Assembly: GCA_001626925.1 (NCBI GenBank)
Contig: LUOR01000024.1
Span: 1-47,063 of the forward strand
DNA length: 47,063 bases
Origin: Moraxellaceae bacterium REDSEA-S32_B1
GTDB lineage: Bacteria > Pseudomonadota > Gammaproteobacteria > Pseudomonadales > Moraxellaceae
Reading direction: 5' to 3'
Shown: positions 8,801 to 18,300 of the stretch, in pieces
Position numbering within the stretch: the stretch's first letter is position 1
Layout of the letters: every line of letters begins with the position of its first letter
Position numbers and translations under genes: made by a program
The notes under the pieces: generated by a model
Told to the model about the DNA's origin: nothing
What the model saw: the letters and a program-made list of their open reading frames with translations, nothing else
Database searches by the model: none

Positions 8801-9268
8801 CTAATTTAACCGAATCTTACGAGGCAAAGGCACATCAGGATTTTGTTGAAAAAACTGTGGTGCTTGGCTATAAATTTCATAAAGAAAATTCTTTAAATCC
8901 AAAAGTACCTTTTGCGCATCCAAGAAAACACTCTGACCATCAGGTGTCATCATGATGGATAACTTTACGTTTTCCTGCTCTGCATAAGGCAATAGCTCAA
9001 AAATGAATTTTTCCAAACTCAAATTCATTGCCTGATAGTCAGCCCATGATTGATTCTTACACGCCAGCGCATAATGCTTTGCCGCCCAAACAGGTAAGAC
9101 CTGACCGCCTTGTGAAGTAGCACCAATCGCCCAACCGTCTTTAAACAAACCCCACACTTGTTTATATTCAATGATCTGGCGAATAAAAAATCGATAACGC
9201 TCGACTGGCTGTTCAAGATCAACGGAGTTTTTTTGCGAGCGTCGACTGCTCTGATATGGATTACGCAT
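8801..9268 (-). CDS. DUF2750 family protein (copy 1)
   Basis: A 155-residue soluble protein. The central part (RYRFFIRQIIEYKQVWGLF, then GWAIGATSQGGQVLPVWAA and a W..Y..MNLSLEKFI segment) matches the DUF2750 pattern: a helix, a VWGL strand, a glycine-rich turn and a PVW motif. Function is unknown for this family, which occurs as small stand-alone proteins in proteobacteria. The ATG is preceded by a good ribosome binding site (GGGGAAG). It begins MRNPY, the same opening as its neighbour at 9394-9777, so the two are paralogues from an old tandem duplication. Confidence 0.75.
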   Translation of the reverse strand: MRNPYQSSRRSQKNSVDLEQPVERYRFFIRQIIEYKQVWGLFKDGWAIGATSQGGQVLPVWAAKHYALACKNQSWADYQAMNLSLEKFIFELLPYAEQENVKLSIMMTPDGQSVFLDAQKVLLDLKNFLYEIYSQAPQFFQQNPDVPLPRKIRLN

Positions 9269-9393
9269 TACTTCCCCTAAAAAATGTTTTTTTAATATTT
9301 CTACAAACGCCTAAGGTCCTTCTTCAGCATTTCAAACACTACACAACATTTTGATTTTAATGAAGAATATTCTTACCCACGATGCTGTACAGG

Positions 9394-9777
9394 TTATTTT
9401 AGCGCCAAACCATCCTGACGTATACGATCAGGCTCAACAAAAATACATTTTGCATTGGTATTGCGATTAATGCCGACAAGATAATGTTGTTGCTCAAGAT
9501 ACGGTAGGATTTCATCAAAGAATGTATCTCGAGTAATTTTTTTAGGCGCAGAATCCTGCCAAAATAATAAACAATTGCGCTGAGCATCTGCTTTACTATT
9601 CCACACCAACATGGCTTTTCGACCATGATCATTTTGATGAAGTGTCCAATAATTTTTGGCAATACTCCATACAACCTCGTCATTTTGCAAGGCATTCAAA
9701 AAGCTCTGATATTGCTGATCTTGATCTAAATTCGAACTTTCAGAAGCGGAACTACGACGGATATAAGGATTGCGCAT
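9394..9777 (-). CDS. DUF2750 family protein (copy 2)
   Basis: A 127-residue protein from the ATG at 9777. The frame is open 63 bases further upstream, but the shared MRNPY opening with copy 1 identifies the likely start. It shows the same arrangement: a VWSIAKNYWTL strand, an AMLVWNSKADAQ segment in place of PVW, and a TRDTFFDEILPYL helix matching LEKFIFELLPY of copy 1. It is shorter at the C-terminus than copy 1. No clear ribosome binding site is visible. Both copies are on the minus strand, 125 bases apart, and may be co-transcribed. Function unknown. Confidence 0.65.
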   Translation of the reverse strand: MRNPYIRRSSASESSNLDQDQQYQSFLNALQNDEVVWSIAKNYWTLHQNDHGRKAMLVWNSKADAQRNCLLFWQDSAPKKITRDTFFDEILPYLEQQHYLVGINRNTNAKCIFVEPDRIRQDGLALK

Positions 9778-9956
9778 TAAAACTAAACTACAAATCAGAC
9801 TAAAATGAAAAAAAGACAAATTAACTAAGCCACAGCTCATGACTCATACTATAACAAACTAACATTTTTGGGCAGTGTTGGTTGACAGTTGCTGTCATTA
9901 TTTTGTTAAAAATAAGGATAAACGATGTACAAAAATAGAAATAATAAAGTGAAGAA

Positions 9957-10033
9957 TGGCGCAGCGGACGGGGCTCGAACCCGCGACCCCCGGCGTGACA
10001 GGCCGGTATTCTAACCAACTGAACTACCGCTGC
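9957..10033 (-). tRNA. tRNA-Asp (GTC), copy 1
   Basis: Read on the minus strand this is a 77-nt tRNA with a GCAGCGG/CCGCTGC acceptor stem, anticodon GTC in CTGTCAC and an encoded CCA end. It is identical to the two other Asp copies in this cluster and is the last gene of the operon. Confidence 0.97.
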
Positions 10034-10067
10034 GAGGTATTGTTATACTGTAGGGGATACAGATATA

Positions 10068-10143
10068 TGGTGGGCGCTGACGGGATCGAACCGCCGACAT
10101 TCTGCTTGTAAGGCAGACGCTCTACCAACTGAGCTAAGCGCCC
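10068..10143 (-). tRNA. tRNA-Val (TAC), copy 1
   Basis: A 76-nt tRNA on the minus strand, with acceptor GGGCGCT, anticodon TAC in CTTACAA, T-arm GGCGGTTCGATCCCGTC and encoded CCA. It is identical to the second Val copy at 10460-10535. Confidence 0.97.
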
Positions 10144-10225
10144 TGAACGAATAAAAAAGCATTGAACGCAAGAGAAAGTTTTAACTTTCTTTTATTTGTA
10201 TTCGACTCAAATAAACTTTTTGCAA

Positions 10226-10302
10226 TGGCGCAGCGGACGGGGCTCGAACCCGCGACCCCCGGCGTGACAGGCCGGTATTCTAACCAACTGAACTACCGCT
10301 GC
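10226..10302 (-). tRNA. tRNA-Asp (GTC), copy 2
   Basis: Same 77-nt sequence as copy 1. The flanking spacers differ, so the repeats are confined to the tRNA bodies. Confidence 0.97.
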
Positions 10303-10345
10303 ATCGCAAAGGTACTATTTCAAACGTGATATGCGTAAACATAAA

Positions 10346-10422
10346 TGGCGCAGCGGACGGGGCTCGAACCCGCGACCCCCGGCGTGACAGGCCGGTATTC
10401 TAACCAACTGAACTACCGCTGC
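10346..10422 (-). tRNA. tRNA-Asp (GTC), copy 3
   Basis: Same 77-nt sequence as copies 1 and 2; 43 bases separate it from copy 2. Confidence 0.97.
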
Positions 10423-10459
10423 ACTTAGGTTTCGCATCAAAGCGTTTGAATCAAAACTA

Positions 10460-10535
10460 TGGTGGGCGCTGACGGGATCGAACCGCCGACATTCTGCTTG
10501 TAAGGCAGACGCTCTACCAACTGAGCTAAGCGCCC
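10460..10535 (-). tRNA. tRNA-Val (TAC), copy 2
   Basis: Promoter-proximal gene of the five-tRNA operon (order Val-Asp-Asp-Val-Asp on the minus strand). Same 76-nt sequence as the other Val copy, with encoded CCA. Confidence 0.97.
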
Positions 10536-10550
10536 TACTTAGTGAGGTGC

Positions 10551-10578
10551 ATTATAGAGATTCTAGTGAGGGTGTCAA
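10551..10578 (-). promoter_or_regulatory. sigma-70 promoter of the tRNA operon
   Basis: On the minus strand a perfect TTGACA (10573-10578) is followed by a 16-bp spacer and a perfect TATAAT (10551-10556). The expected start falls near 10543, about eight bases before the first tRNA. The bases after the -10 are GC-containing (GCACC), the kind of discriminator seen at stringently controlled stable-RNA promoters. Confidence 0.88.
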
Positions 10579-10692
10579 ACGCTTTTCATGATTTTTTTGG
10601 AATTTGCGTTTGATTGTTTAAAAATAAAACTTATTGGCGAAAATAACGCTTATACCTTGATTTTAAACTTGATCTTTTACTAATTCGACCAT

Positions 10693-11073
10693 TCATTCAA
10701 CGATGGTGCTTTCTTTCTTAGGCTCTGGACGAAGCCAAAGCCAAATCGCAACAATAAGCATAGTGAAGTCGGTAAACACTTTGACAGCAAGCGGTGCATT
10801 GGTGAATAACATCAGGACTGCACTGATCGACATCATGATTGTTGCAATCCATTTGGCTTTTCGAGGGACAGTCCCATGATCTCGCCAATCTCTCAGCGTT
10901 GCACCATATTTAGGATGATTCAACAATCGCTCATACATACTTGGCCAACCTTTTGAAGATGCCCAAAGTGCAAGAATCAAAAAAACTGTGGTTGGCATAC
11001 CAGGAAGCGCCGCGCCAATCATACCAAGTGCAATAAAAATAATGACTAAACTTCGCCAAAAAAGGATGCGCAT
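10693..11073 (-). CDS. ybaN: YbaN / DUF454 inner-membrane protein
   Basis: A 126-residue protein matching the DUF454 pattern: first membrane segment with GMIGAALPGMPTTVFLILALW (about residues 17-38), then the characteristic polar loop HPKYGATLRDWRDHGTVPRKAKW (about 53-75), and two further hydrophobic segments (about 76-92 and 97-115). Length is typical. The function of YbaN is not established. It lies directly upstream of the tRNA promoter region, transcribed in the same direction. Confidence 0.85.
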   Translation of the reverse strand: MRILFWRSLVIIFIALGMIGAALPGMPTTVFLILALWASSKGWPSMYERLLNHPKYGATLRDWRDHGTVPRKAKWIATIMMSISAVLMLFTNAPLAVKVFTDFTMLIVAIWLWLRPEPKKESTIVE

Positions 11074-11172
11074 ACCAATCTATTCTTTCAATTCAGTGTT
11101 TACGAAAAGCATTATACGCTCGATCAAGTCTTTTGCTGTTGAAATTTATTCCGTTGATTCAAACAAGGATTT

Positions 11173-12054
11173 TTAAATTATACGAATCGTGGTTTGTGAT
11201 TTACCATGCGCTTTGGACTCATACATCAGCCGATCTGCATATCGAGTGGCATCGTCTAGCTTTTCAGGTAAGTTATGGGTATCGAATAAGGTAATACCCA
11301 TACTGTAATCAATGCCAAAATCACTCTTCAACGGACTATTTTGAAACACCTTTCTCAAGCGCTTGTCATATTCCTGTACGCCAAATTGATCCGTTTCTAG
11401 CAAAATGACTGCAAACTCGTCACCACCCATTCGTGCAACAATATCATTGCTGCGTGTCGCATCTGTCAGTATCTGAGCAAATTGAACTAAGACTTCATCA
11501 CCTTTGCTGTGTCCAAAATTATCATTCACCGCTTTAAACCCATCCAAATCCACAATGCCGACTGCACACTGTGTTTTTTTCTTAAAGCGCATCGCACGCA
11601 GTAGCTGATATTTCAGATCAAATGCACGTGTATTATTTAATGAAGTGAGAGAATCTTTCATTGCCATATTGGTCATTTCTTTGAGGTGTGAACGCACCTT
11701 AAACAGTAGAAATGCCACAATACTAAAGAAACCAATACGAACACAGGCATTCCATAGTGGAATCCAATCACTCGAATAGTTATGTCCTGCAATAAAATCT
11801 GCAAAAATCCATGTCACTGCTGAAGCAATAATCATCACAATGGTAAGAAAGCTACTTGCATACCACGCTGCCAAAGATACTGGAATCAGATAAAAGACCG
11901 AAAATGAGTATTCGTAACCCGTACTATAATCAATAAAGCCCAATATCAATACGGTCAGAAACAACACAATACAGCGTATGACCTGATTCCTCATCAATAT
12001 CCGCTCAATACTTGCGATCATCTCGACAACCATCACTTTAATGTACAAAGACAC
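11173..12054 (-). CDS. membrane diguanylate cyclase (GGDEF)
   Basis: A 293-residue protein with an N-terminal membrane region of about four hydrophobic segments (about residues 22-120) and a C-terminal GGDEF domain (about 130-293). The active-site loop reads RMGGDEFAVIL. RSND lies five residues upstream of GGDEF, which is the RxxD inhibitory I-site, so the enzyme should be product-inhibited. NDNFGHSKGDEVL is the usual conserved lead-in. It should make cyclic di-GMP from GTP at the inner membrane. No EAL domain is present. The start used is GTG at 12054; in-frame ATGs a few codons on (such as MVVEM) are alternatives. Its closeness to the type IV pilus chemosensory operon may be coincidental. 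Confidence 0.88.
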   Translation of the reverse strand: MSLYIKVMVVEMIASIERILMRNQVIRCIVLFLTVLILGFIDYSTGYEYSFSVFYLIPVSLAAWYASSFLTIVMIIASAVTWIFADFIAGHNYSSDWIPLWNACVRIGFFSIVAFLLFKVRSHLKEMTNMAMKDSLTSLNNTRAFDLKYQLLRAMRFKKKTQCAVGIVDLDGFKAVNDNFGHSKGDEVLVQFAQILTDATRSNDIVARMGGDEFAVILLETDQFGVQEYDKRLRKVFQNSPLKSDFGIDYSMGITLFDTHNLPEKLDDATRYADRLMYESKAHGKSQTTIRII

Positions 12055-12215
12055 TACTAGACTGGATATAAGCTTCTAGATTGACACAACTGTTCAATCA
12101 TTCCCTATATAAAGCATCATACCTTCTAATTCGGCGTTGTCATATAACATATCGACTAAAATTTGATATGCTTATTGTCAATTCTCAAAGTCGTACCCTA
12201 GCCAGAAAAACAATA

Positions 12216-13154
12216 ATGCACCCACCTCAATTTAAATCATCTGACCATTTCGAACCGTGCTATTTTGAACCACACTATTTTGAACCATGGTACGACTACC
12301 ACGATCCAATGGTACGTCAGCTGTGTTTTGCGATTGCCAGTTTTAATCTTTTAAAATTTTTCCCTACTGCATTAACGCAACGTACAGATATTCAATTCCA
12401 TGATGATAGTTTTTGGCGAAACATGTATGACTGCTACCAACCTCGTTTAAAAGCACTCGATCAACACCCAGCGCCGCTTTACGAGTTTGTTCAGCAGATT
12501 AAAAGCACTCGACTAGGTTTGCGCTTTGAAGCATTGCTTTGGTTTTGGCTTGCCGATCCACACAATCAACATTTTGACCTCTTGGGACATAGCATTCAAC
12601 ATCATCAAGGTGGCAAAACTTTGGGGGAAATGGATTTTGTCGTACGTAATCGAGCAGATCAAGCGATTGAACACTGGGAAGTATCTTTAAAATATTATCT
12701 TGCCGAAGCCAATCTAAATATCTATACGTGGATCGGCTTAAATCCTGAAGATACATTTGCACAGAAATTGACGCATTTTGCAGAAAAGCAATTTCAATTT
12801 GATCATGCAATAGGCTTTCACATTGATCGACGCATAGCCGTGATGAAAGGTCAATTATTTTTACCTACCTCCATAGCTGATCAGTCACTAGACTTACCCG
12901 AATGGCTCAATACGTGTAGACGATTAGGCTTTTGGCAAAGTACAGCCCCAGTACATTATGGTGAAAATGCTCCAAACTGGAGAAGGCTAAAGCGTGCCGA
13001 ATGGCTTAGTCCCGAAGCTGATACAAAAGATGATACAGCCAAGGAATTTGTGTATTGCCCAATTTCGTATTGGACCGATGGCTTATATTACGCAAAAGCT
13101 CAACATGAATATTTTATGCTTCGTTTGAACAAGAGTGTAGTTCCATTTTTCTGA
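12216..13154 (+). CDS. DUF1853 family protein
   Basis: A 312-residue protein from the ATG at 12216. In-frame ATG at 12168 and a longer frame to 12081 exist, but the extra sequence is low-quality and lacks a ribosome binding site. The family core is visible: a LRFEALLWFWL helix, TLGEMDFVVRN, HWEVSLKYYLAE and a QKLTHFAEKQF helix. The LGxxDFxxx...HWEVxxKY arrangement is reminiscent of PD-(D/E)XK nuclease folds (acidic residue, E-x-K), though I cannot confirm catalysis. Near the N-terminus a 15-bp unit is repeated three times, giving FEPCY-FEPHY-FEPWY. It is divergent from the diguanylate cyclase gene. Confidence 0.75.
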   Translation: MHPPQFKSSDHFEPCYFEPHYFEPWYDYHDPMVRQLCFAIASFNLLKFFPTALTQRTDIQFHDDSFWRNMYDCYQPRLKALDQHPAPLYEFVQQIKSTRLGLRFEALLWFWLADPHNQHFDLLGHSIQHHQGGKTLGEMDFVVRNRADQAIEHWEVSLKYYLAEANLNIYTWIGLNPEDTFAQKLTHFAEKQFQFDHAIGFHIDRRIAVMKGQLFLPTSIADQSLDLPEWLNTCRRLGFWQSTAPVHYGENAPNWRRLKRAEWLSPEADTKDDTAKEFVYCPISYWTDGLYYAKAQHEYFMLRLNKSVVPFF

Positions 13155-13292
13155 CAATCTCGTTTCTGACAATCTCGCCTCCATCACATGTTTTCGTTAT
13201 CGTAAAGTTATCATTTCGATAAAAATTTACAGTTATTGCACAATCATTTACTGATTCTTTACTGTATTCAAAATCAGTTGATTTATATTATT

Positions 13293-13312
13293 AATTAGTC
13301 GAATGACTAATT
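13293..13312. promoter_or_regulatory. perfect inverted repeat upstream of entericidin-like gene
   Basis: AATTAGTC and GACTAATT form an 8-bp perfect dyad around GAAT, 33 bases before the ATG at 13346. It could be an operator or a 5'-leader hairpin. A weak -35 (TTTACT, 13258-13263) and TTTATA near 13282 would place it just downstream of a transcription start. Confidence 0.4.
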
Positions 13313-13345
13313 TTAAAGCATAAAAATTTTTCTCGGAGAGGAACT

Positions 13346-13489
13346 ATGAAGACTTTGTTAACTACTTTGGCAATCGCTTCAGTTATTGTATTTACTGGAT
13401 GTAATACCATTAAAGGTGCAGGTCAAGACGTATCTAAAGCTGGTCATGCGGTATCTGACGCAGCACATGATACACAAAAGCGTATGTAA
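13346..13489 (+). CDS. entericidin A/B-like small lipoprotein
   Basis: A 47-residue protein that starts MKTLLTTLAIASVIVF and has a lipobox FTGC (lipid-bearing Cys at 19). The mature part is NTIKGAGQDVSKAGHAVSDA, the classic entericidin pattern. A strong ribosome binding site (GGAGAGGAA) precedes the ATG. Entericidins are small membrane lipoproteins linked to envelope stress and cell lysis balance in enterobacteria; the EcnA-type partner is not adjacent, so function is inferred from family only. It sits alone, with a possible promoter and dyad upstream and a terminator downstream. Confidence 0.88.
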   Translation: MKTLLTTLAIASVIVFTGCNTIKGAGQDVSKAGHAVSDAAHDTQKRM

Positions 13490-13548
13490 TCATCAGTTCT
13501 GATGATTGATGTTTGAATTACGATTCAGACACTAATCTTGCATCTTAA

Positions 13549-13570
13549 AGCGCCCATTTGGGCGTTTTTA
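13549..13570 (+). terminator. Rho-independent terminator after entericidin-like gene
   Basis: CGCCC and GGGCG pair around ATTT, followed by a run of T. It lies about 60 bases after the stop at 13489 and before dapE. Confidence 0.8.
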
Positions 13571-13593
13571 TTGCGCCGAATATTAATGATTTT

Positions 13594-13602
13594 TGCTATA
13601 CT
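13594..13602 (+). promoter_or_regulatory. dapE: candidate extended -10 promoter for dapE
   Basis: TGC followed by TATACT, 35 bases before the dapE ATG and just after the upstream terminator. The pattern is TGnTATAnT; no matching -35 at 17 bp. Confidence 0.5.
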
Positions 13603-13628
13603 GCTCTGCAAATTTCTTAAATCATTAA

Positions 13629-14768
<1,140 letters not shown>

Positions 14769-14800
14769 TTCCTCAGAAAATTAAATAGTGTAGAACCAAA

Positions 14801-14827
14801 AACGAGAGCCATAGCTCTCGTTTTTTT
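14801..14827. terminator. bidirectional terminator between dapE and the chp operon
   Basis: CGAGAGC and GCTCTCG form a 7-bp stem, with A residues on the left and seven T on the right. The two genes converge on it. Confidence 0.88.
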
Positions 14828-14845
14828 ATAGATCAAAATCCGTTT

Positions 14846-15295
14846 TTAATTGAAAACTTGCTGTTGAATCGCACGTAGGTTGGGTACTTGATAATCTACA
14901 CCATTGACTCGCACATATTGATAGGTTCGAGCTGGTGTCTTTTTATCAACATCGACAACTTCTGAAATACGCAACCGCAAGCTGTTCGGCATATTATCGC
15001 ATAGCAATGCAAAACGTGTCGCTTCCTGCTCACCCTCAACAACTAAAGCCGTCACTTCTGAAAGGTCAGGCTGATGCACGGCATAGGTCGGCAGCTGCTT
15101 ATCATGCCATTCCACTTGCTTTTCATTGGCTTTGACACTCATCGCTGACAAAATCATATTTTGTGGAATCAGAATCGGCACATCACCATGTACAGGGATT
15201 TCATAAACATCTAAAAACCCTGTTGACGTCGTGATTAGACTTTGTATCTGCTCTTGTGACAGATCAATTGTGCTATTTTGTGTGTTATTAGCCAT
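14846..15295 (-). CDS. CheW-like / ChpC-like protein, last gene of the pil-chp operon
   Basis: A 149-residue protein, 20 bases downstream of chpA on the same strand, so almost certainly co-transcribed. The middle has the feel of a CheW fold: a short N-terminal strand, PILIPQNMILSAMSV, a central RFALLCDNMP strand and a closing YQYVRVNGVDYQVPNL. P. aeruginosa has ChpC, a second CheW, in the same operon. The match here is weak and no adaptor-defining residues can be assigned, so a hypothetical protein conserved with chpA is the alternative reading. It probably links PilJ or another receptor to ChpA if the fold is right. Confidence 0.5.
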   Translation of the reverse strand: MANNTQNSTIDLSQEQIQSLITTSTGFLDVYEIPVHGDVPILIPQNMILSAMSVKANEKQVEWHDKQLPTYAVHQPDLSEVTALVVEGEQEATRFALLCDNMPNSLRLRISEVVDVDKKTPARTYQYVRVNGVDYQVPNLRAIQQQVFN

Positions 15296-15315
15296 GATTT
15301 ATTTCCGTCATATAT

Positions 15316-18300
15316 TTACGATTTCGCATTGGCTTTAGTTTTTGCCAACACTTTTTGAATATTCGACACAAGGTCAGCTTCTTGGAATGGTTTACCCATA
15401 TATTCATTCACACCGAGGCTAAAGGCATGTTCACGATGCTTTTCACCTGTCCGTGAAGTAATCATGATAATCGGTAGTGCTTTGAAGTTTGAGTCATGAC
15501 GAACATACGTTGCCACCTCAAAACCATCCATACGAGGCATCTCGATATCTAGGAGCATCAAGTCTGGAATACCTTGCTCTAATTTTTCAATTGCATCCAC
15601 ACCATCATTGGCAGTGATCACTTCATAGCCATGACGCTCAAGCAAACGCGTGGTGACTTTACGCACAGTGACGGAGTCATCGACCACCATGACAGTCTTA
15701 CGTGTCGTGCGCTGAGATGTACTTGATGTCGTCGCTTGCTCGACTTGATGTGCACGGGCTGTGGTCAATACTCGGCGGGCAATGGTTTGACCGTCAAGAA
15801 TTAAGCTCACCTTACCATTTGCCAGAATCGTTGCGCCACCGACATAACCTACCGATGATAGCTGTTGACCAATTGGTTTGATCACAACCTGCGCACGAGA
15901 ACCAACCAACTGATCGACTTGGAGTGCCACAGAGCGACCTGCACTATTAAAAATAATCACAGGAACGGATGAACCCATATTGCTAAACATCGGTTTTGCT
16001 TGCCCAGTCACAAACTCACCCACATAGCGTAGACGAATCTGCTGACGATCAAGTTCAAAGGTTTCTTTGTTACTATCGTAATATTCAGACAATGCAACTG
16101 GCGATACACGGACAATACGTTCGATCTGTGCAAGTGGTAATGCAAACTGCTGATCACCAACACGTACCATCAAGGCATCACTTACCGCCACAGAGGTTGG
16201 TACTCGAATGGTAAATTCAGTACCCTCACCTAGGGTTGATTTGACACTGACATGACCACCAAGTGATTTAATCTCATTTTGTACCACATCTAGACCAACG
16301 CCACGCCCTGATATCTGCGTGACTTGTTGTGCTGTACTCAGACCTGGATGGAAGATGTACTGCATCACATCTTCATCACTGACTTGCATATCCGCAGTAA
16401 TCAACCCATTATTGGTCGCTTTAGTTTTCACGGCATCGACATCAATCCCTTTACCATCATCAGAGAAGATCACGAGAATATCGTTGCCTTCACGTGCAAT
16501 GTTCAGATTAATACGACCTGTGGCAGATTTCCCAGCTTGCGCACGATGTTCTTGATCTTCAATACCATGGTCAATTGCGTTACGAAGCATATGCTCAAGT
16601 GGTGAAACTAGGCGTTCTAGAATATTACGATCGAGCTCGCCTTCGGTATTCTCGATATTAAAATCAACTGGACGATTCAACTGTGTTGATACCTGACGGA
16701 CCAACCGTTGAAGACGTGGTACTAGGCGTGTAAATGGTACTAGACGTGTACCCATCAAGTTTTGTTGTAATTCATTTTGCAAACGTGATTGCTGAAGTAG
16801 CAAACTTTCTGTGTCACGGATTTTATCTGCCAGCGTCGTTTTAAAGTCGATCAAATCCGATGCAGACTCGGCAAGTGATTTGGACAGTTGATTCAGTGAT
16901 GAATATTGATCCATCTCAAGTGGGTCAAAGTCCGCATAGCGTTGCCCTTCTACTTCATGCTTTGCGATAATCTGTGACTCAAGCTCACCATCCATACGAC
17001 GAAGCTGATCCGCTAGACGAATGATCGCAAGCTCCATCTCAGACAACGTGTGATTCATCTGCCCAAGATCAAGCTCAATACGTGAACGGTTAATTGCACT
17101 TTCACCAGATAAGTCGATCATTTTTTCGACTAAATCAGCTGACACACGAATCAACTCTTGCGCACTTTGATCTTTAATGTTTTCAGCCTGCGCATACATT
17201 GCAGGTGGCGTCGAACCATCTCCCTGCACCACGACATTTTCTTGATAATCTGCAAAATCAATCACTTCAGCATCTGAAGCATCGTCTGCGACTACACTAT
17301 CGTCATACACGACTTTTTGTAGGCGTGCTTGAAGCTGATCAAGCCCATCAGTTTGATTGTGATAAATCGCATTGCCAAGCCAATGATACGACTTTTGAAT
17401 CAAGTCATCATAACGTTCAGAAGTGAACTGATGGAATGCAAACTGTTCAAACAAGACCTCAAGTTGATAGGCAATCTTACCAACATCTTGCTGATTGACG
17501 ATGCGTGAATTGCCTTTTAACGTATGGTAACTCCGTTGTAAGCTCAATAATAAACTACGGTTGCCACGATCAGCTTTCCATTGATCAAAGATTTTTTTCG
17601 CTTCTGCAAGCAGTTCTTCCGCTTCTTCAAGATAGGTCTCAACAATAACAACTTGCGCCTCATCACCACTGGCGATCGCTTCAGTCAAAATCGCAGGTTG
17701 AATATCCGAAGACTGACCTAATGATTGACTTTCAGATGAAAGTGCTTCAACTTCTCGATGAGCCTCATCAAGAATTTCTTCTTTAAAAGCAATTGTCGAT
17801 GTTTGCTCTGCTTCAGCTTGTTCATTTTTAACTTGCTCAGTTTCAATTTGACTGCTTTCAGTAGAATCAACTTCTAACTCAGGTGTACTGTGTGTCGACG
17901 TCTGACTTGTAGAACTTTCACTTGTAGAAACCTGACCAGTCATTGCCTGCAATTCAGCAATTAAGCTTGGATTCGCAACATCAATACTTTGATCTTTCAG
18001 CTGCTGTAAGCGAGTTGCGATATCGTCCTGTGCATAACGAATGAGTTGCAGTGCTTTTGCATCAGGATGATAAGTGCCTTTGAGCACACGCTCATAAATT
18101 GTTTCAAGCTCATGGGCAATATCACCCAAATTAGTCGCCTGCACCATATTTGCACCACCTTTGAGTGTATGCAAATAACGGAATAGATTATTCAGGACTT
18201 TGGTATTGCTTGGTTCATTTTCCCAAACTGCAAAGTCTTGATCCATGCTCACGACTAATTCTTCGGACTCTTCTAAGAAGATATCGAGCAAGTCAGGATC

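Noticed and set aside
9883..9897. TGACAG-TTG-CTGTCA hairpin downstream of the tRNA operon
   Set aside because: Considered as tRNA terminator, but on the minus strand it lacks a T-run, so support is too weak.
9821..10018. 65-residue minus-strand ORF
   Set aside because: It runs through a tRNA-Asp gene; stable-RNA sequence explains the open frame.
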